A DNA stretch of 64,000 nucleotides from Microbacterium limosum (GTDB lineage Bacteria; Actinomycetota; Actinomycetes; Actinomycetales; Microbacteriaceae). Numbering within the stretch: the first letter of the stretch is position 1; each line of letters starts with the position of its first letter. The stretch spans positions 1,240,001 to 1,304,000 of the forward strand of contig NZ_CP137080.1 of assembly GCF_036324365.1 (NCBI RefSeq). Reading direction: 5' to 3'. Below the pieces are notes generated by a model, which saw only the letters and a list, made by a program, of their open reading frames with translations, was not told where the DNA came from and ran no database searches. Both the position numbers and the translations under genes were made by a program. This document shows positions 50,681 through 58,964 of the stretch, piece after piece.

Positions 50681-51583
50681 TCAGCGCGATGCCGGGTCGC
50701 CCGGCTCCGTGCCCGTCGCGATCGGCACGCGCACCGCGCTGCCCCACTCGGTCCACGATCCGTCGTAGTTGCGGACGTCGTCGAAGCCGAGCAGGTGCGT
50801 CAGCACGAACCACGTGTGGCTCGAGCGCTCTCCGATCCGGCAGTACGCCACGACGGAGTCGCCGGGGGCGAGCCCCGCACCGTCGAGGTAAACGTCCTCG
50901 AGGGCCTCGCGGGAGGCGAACGTGCCGTCCTCCGCGACGGCCTTCGCCCACGGCACGCTCTGCGCGCCGGGGATGTGGCCGGCGCGCAGAGCGCCCTCCT
51001 CGGGGTACGCGGGCGCCGACGTGCGCTCGCCCGAGTACTCCTCGGGGGAACGGACGTCCACGAGGGGCTTGCCCAGGTGCGCGAGCACGTCGTCCTTGTA
51101 GGCGCGCAGCACCGAGTCGTCGCGTTCGACGACCGGGTAGTCGGTGGTCTCGACGGCGGAGCGCTCCGTCGTCATCGGGCGGCCCTCGGCGATCCAGAGG
51201 TCCCGTCCGCCGTCCAGCAGGCGCACGTCCTCGTGGCCGAAGAGCGAGAACACCCACAGCGCGTAGGCCGCCCACCAGTTGTTCTTGTCGCCGTAGATGA
51301 CGATGGTGTCCTCGCGCGAGATGCCCTTGCGGGACATCAGCGCGGCGAAGCCCTCCCCGTCGACGTAGTCCCGGACGACGGGGTCGTTCAGCTCGGTGTG
51401 CCAGTCGACCTTGACGGCGCCGGGGATGTGTCCCGTCTCGTAGAGCAGCACGTCCTCGTCGGATTCGACCACCACGAGGCCCGGCGTGCCGAGGCGCTCC
51501 TGCAGCCACTCGCCCGTGACGAGGCGCTCCGGGTGGGCGTAGCCGGCGAACTTCGGGTCGGATGCGTCGGTGTCGACGGTCAT
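50681..51583 (-). CDS. sseA: Thiosulfate/3-mercaptopyruvate sulfurtransferase
   Basis: A 300-residue tandem rhodanese. The first rhodanese domain has [17 protein letters not shown] and is inactive-like; the second ends with the active loop [12 protein letters not shown], the Cys accepting sulfur. This CRIGERSSH loop is typical of actinobacterial CysA/SseA enzymes. It probably supplies sulfane sulfur for thio-cofactors, possibly through SufE, which follows. It is divergent from zapE. Confidence 0.92.
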   Translation of the reverse strand: MTVDTDASDPKFAGYAHPERLVTGEWLQERLGTPGLVVVESDEDVLLYETGHIPGAVKVDWHTELNDPVVRDYVDGEGFAALMSRKGISREDTIVIYGDKNNWWAAYALWVFSLFGHEDVRLLDGGRDLWIAEGRPMTTERSAVETTDYPVVERDDSVLRAYKDDVLAHLGKPLVDVRSPEEYSGERTSAPAYPEEGALRAGHIPGAQSVPWAKAVAEDGTFASREALEDVYLDGAGLAPGDSVVAYCRIGERSSHTWFVLTHLLGFDDVRNYDGSWTEWGSAVRVPIATGTEPGDPASR

Positions 51584-51642
51584 GGATGCCTCCGAGGATC
51601 TCGCCCGATCGCCGTGCGCGGAGGGGCCTGAGTGGAACGGCG

Positions 51643-51670
51643 TAGGGTTGATGCCGTCGGAGAAACCCTA
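51643..51670. promoter_or_regulatory. Symmetric TAGGGTT pair, face-to-face -10 elements of sseA and zapE
   Basis: TAGGGTT (51643-51649) and its exact inverse AACCCTA (51664-51670) are separated by 14 bases. Each copy reads as a TANNNT -10 toward a different gene: zapE rightward and sseA leftward. The two predicted transcript starts would lie within the spacer, so polymerases would compete. A repressor site is an alternative reading. Confidence 0.4.
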
Positions 51671-51725
51671 GATCGCGAGGCGGGCGCACGCACGTCCGCC
51701 ATCGTCATGTGACGAGAAGGACGGC

Positions 51726-52757
51726 ATGGCCCCCACCACATCCACCGGCACCGTCCACCTCGCCGATCTGCAGCCGCAGGTGACGGGGGCGGAGATGATC
51801 GCTCATCTTGTGCCGCCGCCGCAGTTCGCCGAGGCGACCTTCGACACGTATCGCGCCGACCCGGCCTATCCGTCCCAGCAGGAGGCGAAGGAGACGCTCC
51901 TGGCTTTCTCCGGCGCCGGCGCGCCCGCGAAGAAGGGCGGATTCTTCTCCCGCGCGAAGAAGGGTCCGGAGACCAAGCCGGGGATCTACCTCGACGGCGG
52001 CTTCGGCGTGGGCAAGACCCACCTGCTCGCCGCGATCTACCACGCGATGCCCGCGCGCAGGAAGTACTTCGGCTCGTTCATCGAATACACGGCGCTCGTC
52101 GGCGCGCTGGGGTACAAGAGCGCCGTCGAGCAGTTCCGCGGCGCCGACCTGCTCTGCATCGACGAGTTCGAGCTCGACGATCCCGGCGACACGATGGTGA
52201 TGACGCGCCTGCTCGGCGAGCTGGTCGCGTCAGGAACGAAGCTCGCCGCCACGAGCAACACCCCGCCGAACGCGTTGGGGGAGGGGAGGTTCGCCGCGCA
52301 GGACTTCCTGCGCGAGATCCACGCCATGTCGGCCCACTTCCAGACCCTGCGGATCGACGGCGTGGACTACCGGCAGCGCTCCCTCGACGGACACGCCGAG
52401 GTGCTGGCCGACGACGCCTACGCGTCGGCGATCGAGGATGCCGCGGCATCCGGTGTCGCGTCCGACGACGCCTTCGACGATCTCATCGCCCACCTCGCCC
52501 GCGTGCACCCCTCGCGGTACGTCCGCATGATCGAGGGCGTGGACGTCGTGGGCCTGCGGGATGTCACCCAGCTCACCGATCAGTCGGCGGCCCTGCGATT
52601 CGTCGCATTCGTCGACCGCGTGTACGACGCGCAGGTGCCCATCCGCGCGACGGGGCTGTCGCTGGACCAGGTGTTCTCCGAGGAGATGCTCGCGGGGGGC
52701 TACCGGAAGAAGTATCTGCGCGCGACATCACGCCTGATCGCCTCCACCGCAGCCTGA
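51726..52757 (+). CDS. zapE: Cell division protein ZapE (AFG1-like ATPase)
   Basis: A 343-residue AAA+ ATPase. Walker A is GIYLDGGFGVGKTHL, Walker B is LLCIDEFELDDPGD, followed by the sensor segment LAATSNTPPNALGEGRF. ZapE acts at the division site under stress in E. coli and is the bacterial AFG1 relative. GAAGGA precedes ATG 51726. It is divergent from sseA and is followed, after a regulated gap, by amtB. Confidence 0.9.
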   Translation: MAPTTSTGTVHLADLQPQVTGAEMIAHLVPPPQFAEATFDTYRADPAYPSQQEAKETLLAFSGAGAPAKKGGFFSRAKKGPETKPGIYLDGGFGVGKTHLLAAIYHAMPARRKYFGSFIEYTALVGALGYKSAVEQFRGADLLCIDEFELDDPGDTMVMTRLLGELVASGTKLAATSNTPPNALGEGRFAAQDFLREIHAMSAHFQTLRIDGVDYRQRSLDGHAEVLADDAYASAIEDAAASGVASDDAFDDLIAHLARVHPSRYVRMIEGVDVVGLRDVTQLTDQSAALRFVAFVDRVYDAQVPIRATGLSLDQVFSEEMLAGGYRKKYLRATSRLIASTAA

Positions 52758-52832
52758 TTCGGCGATCGCAGGCGGATTTCCCGGCCCGTTCCGGGTGCGC
52801 CGAAACGCGATGTTTACCGCGCGGCACCTCGT

Positions 52833-52848
52833 GTAACACGAGCGAAAC
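52833..52848 (+). promoter_or_regulatory. GlnR box upstream of amtB
   Basis: GTAAC (52833-52837), six bases, GAAAC (52844-52848) is a full match to the actinobacterial GlnR consensus. It lies about 115 bases upstream of the amtB start. Further GTAAC half-sites occur at 52867 and 52933. The same GTAAC-N6-GAAAC pair is found upstream of glnA. Confidence 0.75.
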
Positions 52849-52961
52849 ATGGCTCCCACACCGACCGTAACCAACCCTCGCCAGACTGGGACGCGTCGCG
52901 GGCCCTCACCTACCCGAATGCCCGCGCGTCTCGTAACACCAACACATGGATGAGGAACTTC

Positions 52962-54188
52962 ATGGATAGCGGAAATCTCGCGTGGTCCGTCACGGCAACG
53001 GCGCTCGTGCTTCTCATGACGCCCGGCGTCGCTTTCTTCTACGGCGGTCTGGTGAAGGCCAAGAGCGTCGTCAGCATGATGATGATGAGCTTCGGCGCGC
53101 TCGGGCTCGTCAGCGTCCTGTGGATCCTCTACGGATTCAACATGAGCGCCGTCGAGAGCCCCTGGGCGTTCGCCGGCAACCCCTTCGTCGACTTCGGTCT
53201 TTCGTCGCTGGATGACAACGGCCTGATCGGCGCCGCGTTCGGCGCGACCTTCGCGATCATCACGGTCGCCCTGATCTCCGGCGCCATCGCCGACCGCGCC
53301 AAGTTCGGCGCGTGGATGATCTTCGCCGGCGTGTGGGTCACGCTCGTCTACTTCCCCGTCGCGGCGTGGGTCTGGGGCGGCGGCTGGGTCTACAGCCTCG
53401 GTGAGACCTTCGGCTTCGCCACCAACGTCATCGACTACGCCGGTGGCACCGCGGTGCACATCAACGCCGGTGCGGCGGCGCTCGCGCTCGCGCTCGTGCT
53501 CGGAAAGCGCGTCGGCTTCCAGAAGGGCATCCACAAGCCCCACAACGTGCCGCTCGTCCTTCTGGGCGCCGCGCTCCTGTGGTTCGGCTGGTTCGGCTTC
53601 AACGGCGGTGCGGAGGGCACCTTCGGCCTGCTGGGCACGGAGGACTCGCTGGTCGGCCTCATCACGATCAACACCCTCGGTTCGACCGCTGCGGCCGTCA
53701 TCGGCTGGCTGATCGTCGAGAAGCTCAAGGACGGCAAGGCCACGTCTGTCGGCGCCGCGTCCGGTGCCGTCGCCGGTCTGGTCGCGATCACCCCCGCCTG
53801 TGCCAACCTCACGCCGGGCTGGGCCCTGCTGCTCGGTATCGTCACCGGTGCCGTCTGCGCCCTCGCGATCGAGCTGAAGTGGAAGCTCGGCTACGACGAC
53901 TCGCTCGACGTCGTCGGCATCCACCTCGTCGGTGGTCTCATCGGAACGATCTACCTCGGCTTCTTCGCCACCGAGACCGGCCTCTTCCTGGGCGGCGGCG
54001 TGGAGCAGCTCGTGCTGCAGGTCATCGCCGCGGTCGGTGTCCTGGTCTACTCCTTCGTGCTGGCCTGGATCATCGGGTTCGCGATCGAGAAGACCATCGG
54101 CTTCCGGATCAAGAACGAGGACGAGCTAGCCGGCGTCGACACCGTCGTGCACGGCGAAGAGGGCTACGCCCTCGCCGAGCGCGAGTGA
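52962..54188 (+). CDS. amtB: Ammonium transporter
   Basis: A 408-residue Amt/Rh channel with eleven predicted helices. Family text includes LVLLMTPGVAFFYGGLVKAKSVV at the N-terminus, the twin-His pore in GGTAVHINAGAAALAL and LDVVGIHLVGGLIGT near the end. It takes up ammonium at low external concentration. ATG 52962 is supported by GAGGAA a few bases before; ATG 52950 would add MRNF. No glnK or glnD gene follows; instead a strong hairpin ends the transcript. Nitrogen control via the GlnR box is likely. Confidence 0.94.
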   Translation: MDSGNLAWSVTATALVLLMTPGVAFFYGGLVKAKSVVSMMMMSFGALGLVSVLWILYGFNMSAVESPWAFAGNPFVDFGLSSLDDNGLIGAAFGATFAIITVALISGAIADRAKFGAWMIFAGVWVTLVYFPVAAWVWGGGWVYSLGETFGFATNVIDYAGGTAVHINAGAAALALALVLGKRVGFQKGIHKPHNVPLVLLGAALLWFGWFGFNGGAEGTFGLLGTEDSLVGLITINTLGSTAAAVIGWLIVEKLKDGKATSVGAASGAVAGLVAITPACANLTPGWALLLGIVTGAVCALAIELKWKLGYDDSLDVVGIHLVGGLIGTIYLGFFATETGLFLGGGVEQLVLQVIAAVGVLVYSFVLAWIIGFAIEKTIGFRIKNEDELAGVDTVVHGEEGYALAERE

Positions 54189-54202
54189 TCTCGACTCACT
54201 GA

Positions 54203-54247
54203 ACGCAAGGAGGGGCGTCGCGCATCGCGCGGCGCCCCTCCTTGCGT
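54203..54247. terminator. Terminator after amtB
   Basis: Twenty-one-base arms (54203-54223 and 54227-54247) pair with a single G-T wobble around an ATC loop. The stem includes AAGGAGGGGCG. It begins 15 bases after the amtB stop. Confidence 0.88.
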
Positions 54248-54284
54248 GTTCGGGGGCGAGACGGGGCACGGCTAGGGTGATCGC

Positions 54285-54806
54285 GTGAGAGGACCCCGCG
54301 GCATCCTGCGCTCGCTGCTCGGCGCGCTGACCCGTTCCGGTCGGATCGCCGACCCCGTCCGGCAACCCGATGCGGGTTCGCGCGCGGACGCGATGCAGAC
54401 CCGCGAGATCGCGCCGCCGGCGGCGTCGGCGCTGAAGATCAGCTACGCGCCCGATCGCGATGGCGACCCCGACGGGGGAGAGATCGTCTGGACGTGGGTG
54501 CCCTACGTCGAGCAGGACGGCCGGGGGAAGGATCGCCCCGTGCTGGTGCTCGGTCCCGCCCCGGGCGGCCGTGTCTACGCGGTCAAGCTGACGAGCAAGC
54601 CGCGCGAGGGCGATGCCGACGCGGTCGCGCTCGGCGCCGGCCCCTGGGATGCGCGGGGACGGCCCTCGTGGGTCGATATCGATCAGGTCTACGTCGTGCA
54701 CCCCGCGGGCATGCGTCGCGAGGCGGCGGCCCTGGACCGCGAGCGATTCGCGCGGGTGGCGGAGATCCTGCGTCGTCGTTACGGCTGGCGCAGCGACGTC
54801 TCCTAG
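54285..54806 (+). CDS. PemK/MazF-like toxin-fold protein without antitoxin
   Basis: A 173-residue protein. The second half shows a PemK/MazF-like barrel: GEIVWTWVPYVE, KDRPVLVLG, VYAVKLTSKP and WVDIDQVYVVHP. The first 45 residues are basic and probably disordered. True MazF toxins are about 115 residues and come with a small antitoxin; none is encoded here, as the gene is flanked by the amtB terminator and the convergent mesD gene. A chromosomal housekeeping role, or an antitoxin elsewhere, is possible. GTG 54285 follows a TAGGGT -10-like element by six bases, fitting a leaderless start. Confidence 0.72.
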   Translation: MRGPRGILRSLLGALTRSGRIADPVRQPDAGSRADAMQTREIAPPAASALKISYAPDRDGDPDGGEIVWTWVPYVEQDGRGKDRPVLVLGPAPGGRVYAVKLTSKPREGDADAVALGAGPWDARGRPSWVDIDQVYVVHPAGMRREAAALDRERFARVAEILRRRYGWRSDVS

Positions 54807-55840
54807 GACGTCGCGCCCGCGAGCTCTTCCCGGACGATGGCCGCGCCCGCGCTGAGCGCACTCAGCTTGCCGAGGGCCACGTCCCGCGGCAGCGGGGCCA
54901 TTCCGCAGTTCGTGCTCGGGACGAGCTTGTCCGCATCGACAAACCTCAGCGCGCTCCGGAGGGTGTCGGCGACGTCCTCCGGGCTCTCGATCGTCTCGCT
55001 CGCCACATCGATGGCCCCGAGCATGACCTTCTTGCCACGGACGAGTTCGACGAGCTCCATCGGGACGTGTGAGTGGTGGCACTCCAGGGAGACGATGTCG
55101 ATCGTCGACCTCTGCAGGAGCGGGAACGTCTCCTCGTACTGCCGCCACTGCGCCCCGAGTGTCGCTTTCCAGTCGTTGTTCGCCTTGATCCCGTACCCGT
55201 AGCAGATGTGCACGGCGGTCTCCGCGCGCAATCCCTCGGTCGCCCTCTCCAGCGCAGCCACCCCCCAGTCCCGGACCTCGTCGAAGAACACGTTGAATGC
55301 GGGCTCGTCGAACTGGATGATGTCGACGCCGGCCGCCTCGAGTTCTCTCGCTTCCTGATTGAGGATCGTCGCGAACTCCCACGCCAGCTTCTCGCGGCTC
55401 TTGTAATGGCGGTCGTAGAGCGTGTCGATCATGGTCATCGGGCCCGGCAGCGCCCACTTGATCGGCTGGTCGGTCTGCTGACGGAGGAAGCGCGCATCGT
55501 CGACGAAGACGGGTCTCTCGCGGCTCACGGCGCCGACGACGGTCGGGACGCTCGCGTCGTATCGATTGCGGATTCGAACGGTCTCGCGCTGCTCGAAGTC
55601 GACCCCGGTGAGATGCTCGATGAACGTCGTGACGAAGTGCTGGCGGGTCTGCTCACCGTCGCTGACGATGTGGATGCCGCGCCGGCCCTGCTCTTGGACG
55701 GCGATTCGGAGAGCATCCTGCTTTCCCTCGGCCAGTTCGTCGCCGGCCAGCTTCCAGGGAGACCAGAGGGTTTCCGGCTGCGCGAGCCATGCCGGCTTCG
55801 GCAGGCTGCCGACGATCGAGGTGGGAAGAAGCGTGGTCAT
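54803..55840 (-). CDS. mesD: MetE-core methionine synthase, MesD type
   Basis: A 345-residue protein equal to the catalytic C-terminal domain of cobalamin-independent methionine synthase, with no N-terminal folate domain. Zinc and homocysteine ligands are all present: H211 and C213 in HICYGYG, E253 in IVSLECHHSH and C312 in STNCGMAP. Others are IVGSLPKPAW at the start and GPMTMIDTLYDRHY. The MesD group of folate-independent methionine synthases is defined by its pairing with MesX (DUF1852), which lies directly upstream here. ATG 55840 begins MTTLLPTSIVGS. The methyl donor of MesD is not known. Confidence 0.88.
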   Translation of the reverse strand: MTTLLPTSIVGSLPKPAWLAQPETLWSPWKLAGDELAEGKQDALRIAVQEQGRRGIHIVSDGEQTRQHFVTTFIEHLTGVDFEQRETVRIRNRYDASVPTVVGAVSRERPVFVDDARFLRQQTDQPIKWALPGPMTMIDTLYDRHYKSREKLAWEFATILNQEARELEAAGVDIIQFDEPAFNVFFDEVRDWGVAALERATEGLRAETAVHICYGYGIKANNDWKATLGAQWRQYEETFPLLQRSTIDIVSLECHHSHVPMELVELVRGKKVMLGAIDVASETIESPEDVADTLRSALRFVDADKLVPSTNCGMAPLPRDVALGKLSALSAGAAIVREELAGATS

Positions 55841-55860
55841 GGTCGATGATTCTCCGCTCG

Positions 55861-56853
55861 TCATCCGACCGGGGCGGGGTAGCCAGCGGCCCACTGCTGC
55901 AGCAGTTTCCTGTGGGGCTTCACGAAGTGCTCCTCCGTGTATTTGCCCTGCTTCGCCGCGAGCTGACTGCGCTCGACCCGGTCGTAGGCGATCTGCGTCC
56001 GGGAGTAGTCCTGCCGATCCAGGCTCGGCCGGTAGACGCCGGCAGCGGCCGAGTTCGCGTTGTAGATCTCGGGCCGATAGATCTTCTGGAACGTCTCCAT
56101 CGTGCTGACCGTGCCGATCAGCTGCAGGCTGGAGTAGTGGTTGAGCAGGTCGTCGCGGGAGTAGAACGCGAGCGGCGCGACGCTCCCGGGCGGCATGAAG
56201 TACCGGACCGTGAGCCCCATCCTCGCGAAGTAGTCGTCGGTGAGGGACGGCTTGTCCTGCTCGTATTCGACTCCGAGGATCGGGTGGTGGTTCGCGGTCT
56301 GTCGATAGGTCCTGCTCGTCGAGACGCTGATGCAGATCACGGGCGGCGCCGGGAATCGTTCCCGGTATGCGGCGGAGGCGAGGAAGTGCTGGAAGAGCTT
56401 GCCGTGCAGATCGCCGAAGTCGTCGGGAACGGTGAACCCGGTCGCGCCCTCGTTGACCGCGGGCAGCAGCACGCTGAAGTCGAAATCGCGGACGTACGAC
56501 GAGAAGTTGTTCCCCACGATCCCGGGGATGCGTTCGCCGGTCTTCAGGTCGACGATGCGGACGTCCAGCATCTCGAGCAGCGGGAAACTTCGGTCGTCGC
56601 CTTCTGGTGAGAGCTGCAGCTCGGCGGAGACGATCTCGAGTTCGACGGTGTAGCGGTCGCCGTCCGGGTTGTCCCAGTGCGCGAGGTCGTTGAATCGGCG
56701 GTCGATCATCGTCAGGGCGTTGCGGAGATTCTGCTGACGGTGCTCGCCTCGGGCGAGATTGGCGAAGTTCGTCGTGATCCGCGAGCCGCCCGACGGCGAG
56801 TAGTCCTCGTCGAAGCGGGTGGTGGTGATGCTGAAGGTGAAGTCGTTCGTCAT
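55861..56853 (-). CDS. mesX: MesX (DUF1852), putative oxygenase partner of MesD
   Basis: A 330-residue DUF1852 protein. In studied bacteria MesX is needed for MesD function in methionine synthesis and is thought to be an oxygenase, making the route oxygen-dependent. Characteristic text includes TNFANLARGEHRQQNLRNAL split near residue 30, NNFSSYVRDFDFSVLLPA and GMPHHPILGVEY-like text here as NHHPILGVEYEQ. ATG 56853 was chosen because the frame upstream is not protein-like. It lies 20 bases ahead of mesD and is divergent from a LysR gene. Confidence 0.88.
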   Translation of the reverse strand: MTNDFTFSITTTRFDEDYSPSGGSRITTNFANLARGEHRQQNLRNALTMIDRRFNDLAHWDNPDGDRYTVELEIVSAELQLSPEGDDRSFPLLEMLDVRIVDLKTGERIPGIVGNNFSSYVRDFDFSVLLPAVNEGATGFTVPDDFGDLHGKLFQHFLASAAYRERFPAPPVICISVSTSRTYRQTANHHPILGVEYEQDKPSLTDDYFARMGLTVRYFMPPGSVAPLAFYSRDDLLNHYSSLQLIGTVSTMETFQKIYRPEIYNANSAAAGVYRPSLDRQDYSRTQIAYDRVERSQLAAKQGKYTEEHFVKPHRKLLQQWAAGYPAPVG

Positions 56854-56933
56854 GAGAGGCCAATCCGGTGGTGATCGGCCGGGCTCGGCCTTGCGGAAGT
56901 TGCTAGAGCCATGGTGCAGGCGCGGGGTATCCA

Positions 56934-56946
56934 TCAACAAAGTTGA
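56934..56946. promoter_or_regulatory. Candidate LysR site between mesX and the lysR gene
   Basis: TCAAC-AAA-GTTGA is a perfect five-base dyad in the 123-base gap between the divergent genes. Spacing to both starts and the T-N11-A form suit a LysR-family regulator. No SAM or cobalamin riboswitch fits in this short gap. Confidence 0.45.
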
Positions 56947-56976
56947 GGAAACTATGCACCCCTATAGGCTCTACCT

Positions 56977-57924
56977 ATGGTTCGGGGATCGGGCTCCATC
57001 ACGCTGCAGCAGCTCCATTACTTCATCGAGGTCGCCGCGGAGGGGTCGATCAGTGCCGCCGCCGACTTGCTCTACGTCTCCCAGCCGACGATGTCCGCGG
57101 CGATGAAGGACCTCGAGAGCCGCGTGGGCCGCTCCCTCCTCGTCCGCTCCGCCCGCGGCGTGACGCTCACCGCCGATGGTGCGGAGTTCCTGGGATACGC
57201 CAGGCAGGTCACCGAGCAGGTAGAGCTGCTCGAGCAGCGCTACCTGGGCCGGCCGCCGTCGCGTCGCCTGCTGGGGGTGTCGGCGCAGCACTATTCCTTC
57301 GTGGTCGACGCGTTCGTCCGGATGGTGAAGGGCAGCGACGCAGCCGAGTACGAGTTCTCGCTGCGGGAGACGCGCACGTGGGACATCATCGAGGACGTCC
57401 GGACGCTGCGCAGCGAGCTCGGCATCCTCTACCGCAACGACTTCAACCGGAACGTCATCGACAAGCTCCTCCGGGACTCCGGGCTCGCGTTCCACCCCCT
57501 CTTCTTCGCCGCGCCGCACATCTTCATCTCCCGCAAGAACCCCCTCGCCTCTCGGGATCGCGTGACCCTTGCCGATCTCGCCGACCTGCCGCGCCTCACC
57601 TTCGACCAGGGGGCGAACAACTCGTTCTACTTCGCCGAGGAGATCCTCTCCACCCTGTCGGGCAAGCAGGAGATCCGCGTCTCCGACCGCGCGACGATCT
57701 TCAACCTCATGATCGGTCTCGACGGCTACACGATCTCGACGGGCATCATCAGCGACGACCTCGACCCGGAGATCGCCGCCGTCCCGCTCGACGTCGACGA
57801 GCGCATCGAGATCGGCTGGATCGGCCACTCTGCGATCCCGCTCACAGAGCAGGCCCAGCGCTATCTCGGGGAGCTGCGGCTCGTCGCGGCCGAGTTCGGT
57901 GTGGCGCTGCTCGACGAGTCGTGA
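56977..57924 (+). CDS. LysR-family transcriptional regulator
   Basis: A 315-residue LTTR. The N-terminal winged helix shows TLQQLHYFIEVAAEGSISAAA and YVSQPTMSAAMKDLE, and the C-terminal co-inducer domain spans about residues 95-305. It is divergent from mesX-mesD and most likely controls them, perhaps in response to methionine or homocysteine; the ligand is a guess. The gene ends just before a terminator and the tRNA-Val gene on the other strand. Confidence 0.88.
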   Translation: MVRGSGSITLQQLHYFIEVAAEGSISAAADLLYVSQPTMSAAMKDLESRVGRSLLVRSARGVTLTADGAEFLGYARQVTEQVELLEQRYLGRPPSRRLLGVSAQHYSFVVDAFVRMVKGSDAAEYEFSLRETRTWDIIEDVRTLRSELGILYRNDFNRNVIDKLLRDSGLAFHPLFFAAPHIFISRKNPLASRDRVTLADLADLPRLTFDQGANNSFYFAEEILSTLSGKQEIRVSDRATIFNLMIGLDGYTISTGIISDDLDPEIAAVPLDVDERIEIGWIGHSAIPLTEQAQRYLGELRLVAAEFGVALLDES

Positions 57925-57945
57925 ACCGCCGGCCCGGGAACGGAA

Positions 57946-57969
57946 AAACCCCCGGAATCCCGGGGGTTT
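57946..57969. terminator. Bidirectional terminator between lysR and tRNA-Val
   Basis: AAACCCCCGG and CCGGGGGTTT form a perfect ten-base stem around AATC. The A-tract and T-tract allow use on either strand, ending the lysR gene and the tRNA-Val (CAC) transcript. Confidence 0.85.
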
Positions 57970-57974
57970 CGCGG

Positions 57975-58047
57975 TGGGCGATACCAGACTCGAACTGATG
58001 ACCTCTTCCGTGTGAAGGAAGCGCGCTACCAACTGCGCCAATCGCCC
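57975..58047 (-). tRNA. tRNA-Val (anticodon CAC)
   Basis: On the minus strand a 73-base cloverleaf folds: acceptor GGGCGAT/ATCGCCC, anticodon stem CTTCC/GGAAG with loop TTCACAC giving anticodon CAC, and T-arm GTTCGAGTC. No CCA is encoded. Confidence 0.95.
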
Positions 58048-58195
58048 ATGGCCCAAGGGCCGGATACAGATGTTACCGGATGCCGGAGCCCGCGATGAAC
58101 CGCGAACGCTCGACACGCGCGGACCGATGCTGGTTTGGCGGGTGCCCCGGGATCGGCTAAAGTCTTCAAAGCGCCCCCGATGAAACGGGGAGCAC

Positions 58196-58268
58196 GCGGA
58201 TGTAGCGCAGTTGGTAGCGCATCACCTTGCCAAGGTGAGGGTCGCGAGTTCGAGTCTCGTCATCCGCT
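58196..58268 (+). tRNA. tRNA-Gly (anticodon GCC)
   Basis: Acceptor GCGGATG/CATCCGC, anticodon stem TCACC/GGTGA with loop TTGCCAA, giving anticodon GCC; T-loop TTCGAGT. 73 bases, no encoded CCA. Confidence 0.95.
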
Positions 58269-58323
58269 CGAGTGCGGGGATCCCTTCTTGGAGGGATCAC
58301 GTCACGTGGGTCGAACCACACAC

Positions 58324-58394
58324 GGTGGCGTGGCCGAGCGGCTAGGCACCGGCCTGCAAAGCCGTTTACACGGGTTCGAATCCCGTCGCCACCT
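58324..58394 (+). tRNA. tRNA-Cys (anticodon GCA)
   Basis: Acceptor GGTGGCG/CGCCACC, anticodon loop CTGCAAA giving anticodon GCA; T-loop TTCGAAT. 71 bases; the next three bases are CCA, which may be encoded. Confidence 0.95.
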
Positions 58395-58420
58395 CCACTT
58401 GTAACTGAACAGCCTTTTGG

Positions 58421-58492
58421 GCGCGATTGGCGCAGCGGTAGCGCGCTTCCCTGACACGGAAGAGGTCACTGGTTCGATCCCAGTATCGCGCA
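58421..58492 (+). tRNA. tRNA-Val (anticodon GAC)
   Basis: Acceptor GCGCGAT/ATCGCGC, anticodon stem CTTCC/GGAAG with loop CTGACAC giving anticodon GAC; T-loop TTCGATC. 72 bases. The excisionase-like remnant lies within 80 bases of its 3' end. Confidence 0.95.
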
Positions 58493-58496
58493 CGAG

Positions 58497-58522
58497 AAAA
58501 CCCCCGGTAAAGCGGGGGTTTT
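58497..58522 (+). terminator. Terminator of the tRNA cluster
   Basis: AAAACCCCCG and CGGGGGTTTT form a perfect ten-base stem around GTAAAG, followed by a further T. It starts four bases after the tRNA-Val (GAC) gene. Confidence 0.9.
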
Positions 58523-58570
58523 TGCGTTTCTGGCCGATCTCGTGCAACGTCCGGGCAATACGCGACTGCG

Positions 58571-58832
58571 TTACCGCCAGCGAACCGGGGGTTTGCGGCG
58601 GCGTGACCGCTTCGTCGGCGCGTAGAGGACCCTGGGGCTTCGAGGTGTGCGATCACCTCGGATGGGAAGAACCACCAGGTCCGGCCGATGCGAAACCCAG
58701 GCAGCTCTCTGTCCTTGGCCCGCCGTCGCACAGCCTCAGTCGAGATATTGCAGGGGGGCTGACCTGGGCGACGACGGATTGGATCTGCGTCGCGAGATGG
58801 TGCATGTCCGGGTTGGGTTTCGTGCGCGCCAT
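58571..58832 (-). pseudogene. Excisionase-like helix-turn-helix protein, twice frameshifted
   Basis: Starting at ATG 58832 the frame reads MARTKPNPDMHHLATQIQ, then loses sense. Continuing in the next frame gives ISTEAVRRRAKDRELPGFRIGR and WWFFPSEVIAHLE, the form of a MerR/excisionase-type DNA-binding domain. A third frame gives RVLYAPTKRSRRRKPPVRWR and the stop at 58571-58573. Each change is repaired by adding one G: in the GGGGGG at 58753-58758 and the GGGG at 58634-58637. The repaired protein would be 87 residues. Excisionases direct prophage or ICE excision, and a tRNA gene lies next to it, which suggests a remnant of an integrated element. No integrase or duplicate att was found. Confidence 0.65.
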
Positions 58833-58964
58833 GGTGCCAGCAGAGTAGCGGGGCCTTCCTGGGCGCATATAACGCGGCGCGGGTGGTCTTTGCGACGCCG
58901 GCTTCCTTCTAAACCTGGCGGCCCGCTAGTATGCGGACGCATTGAACTAGGGGGGAACCTTGTC

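Noticed and set aside
56854-56976. SAM or cobalamin riboswitch controlling mesX
   Set aside because: The gap is 123 bases, has no conserved riboswitch core, and already accommodates two divergent promoters and a LysR dyad.
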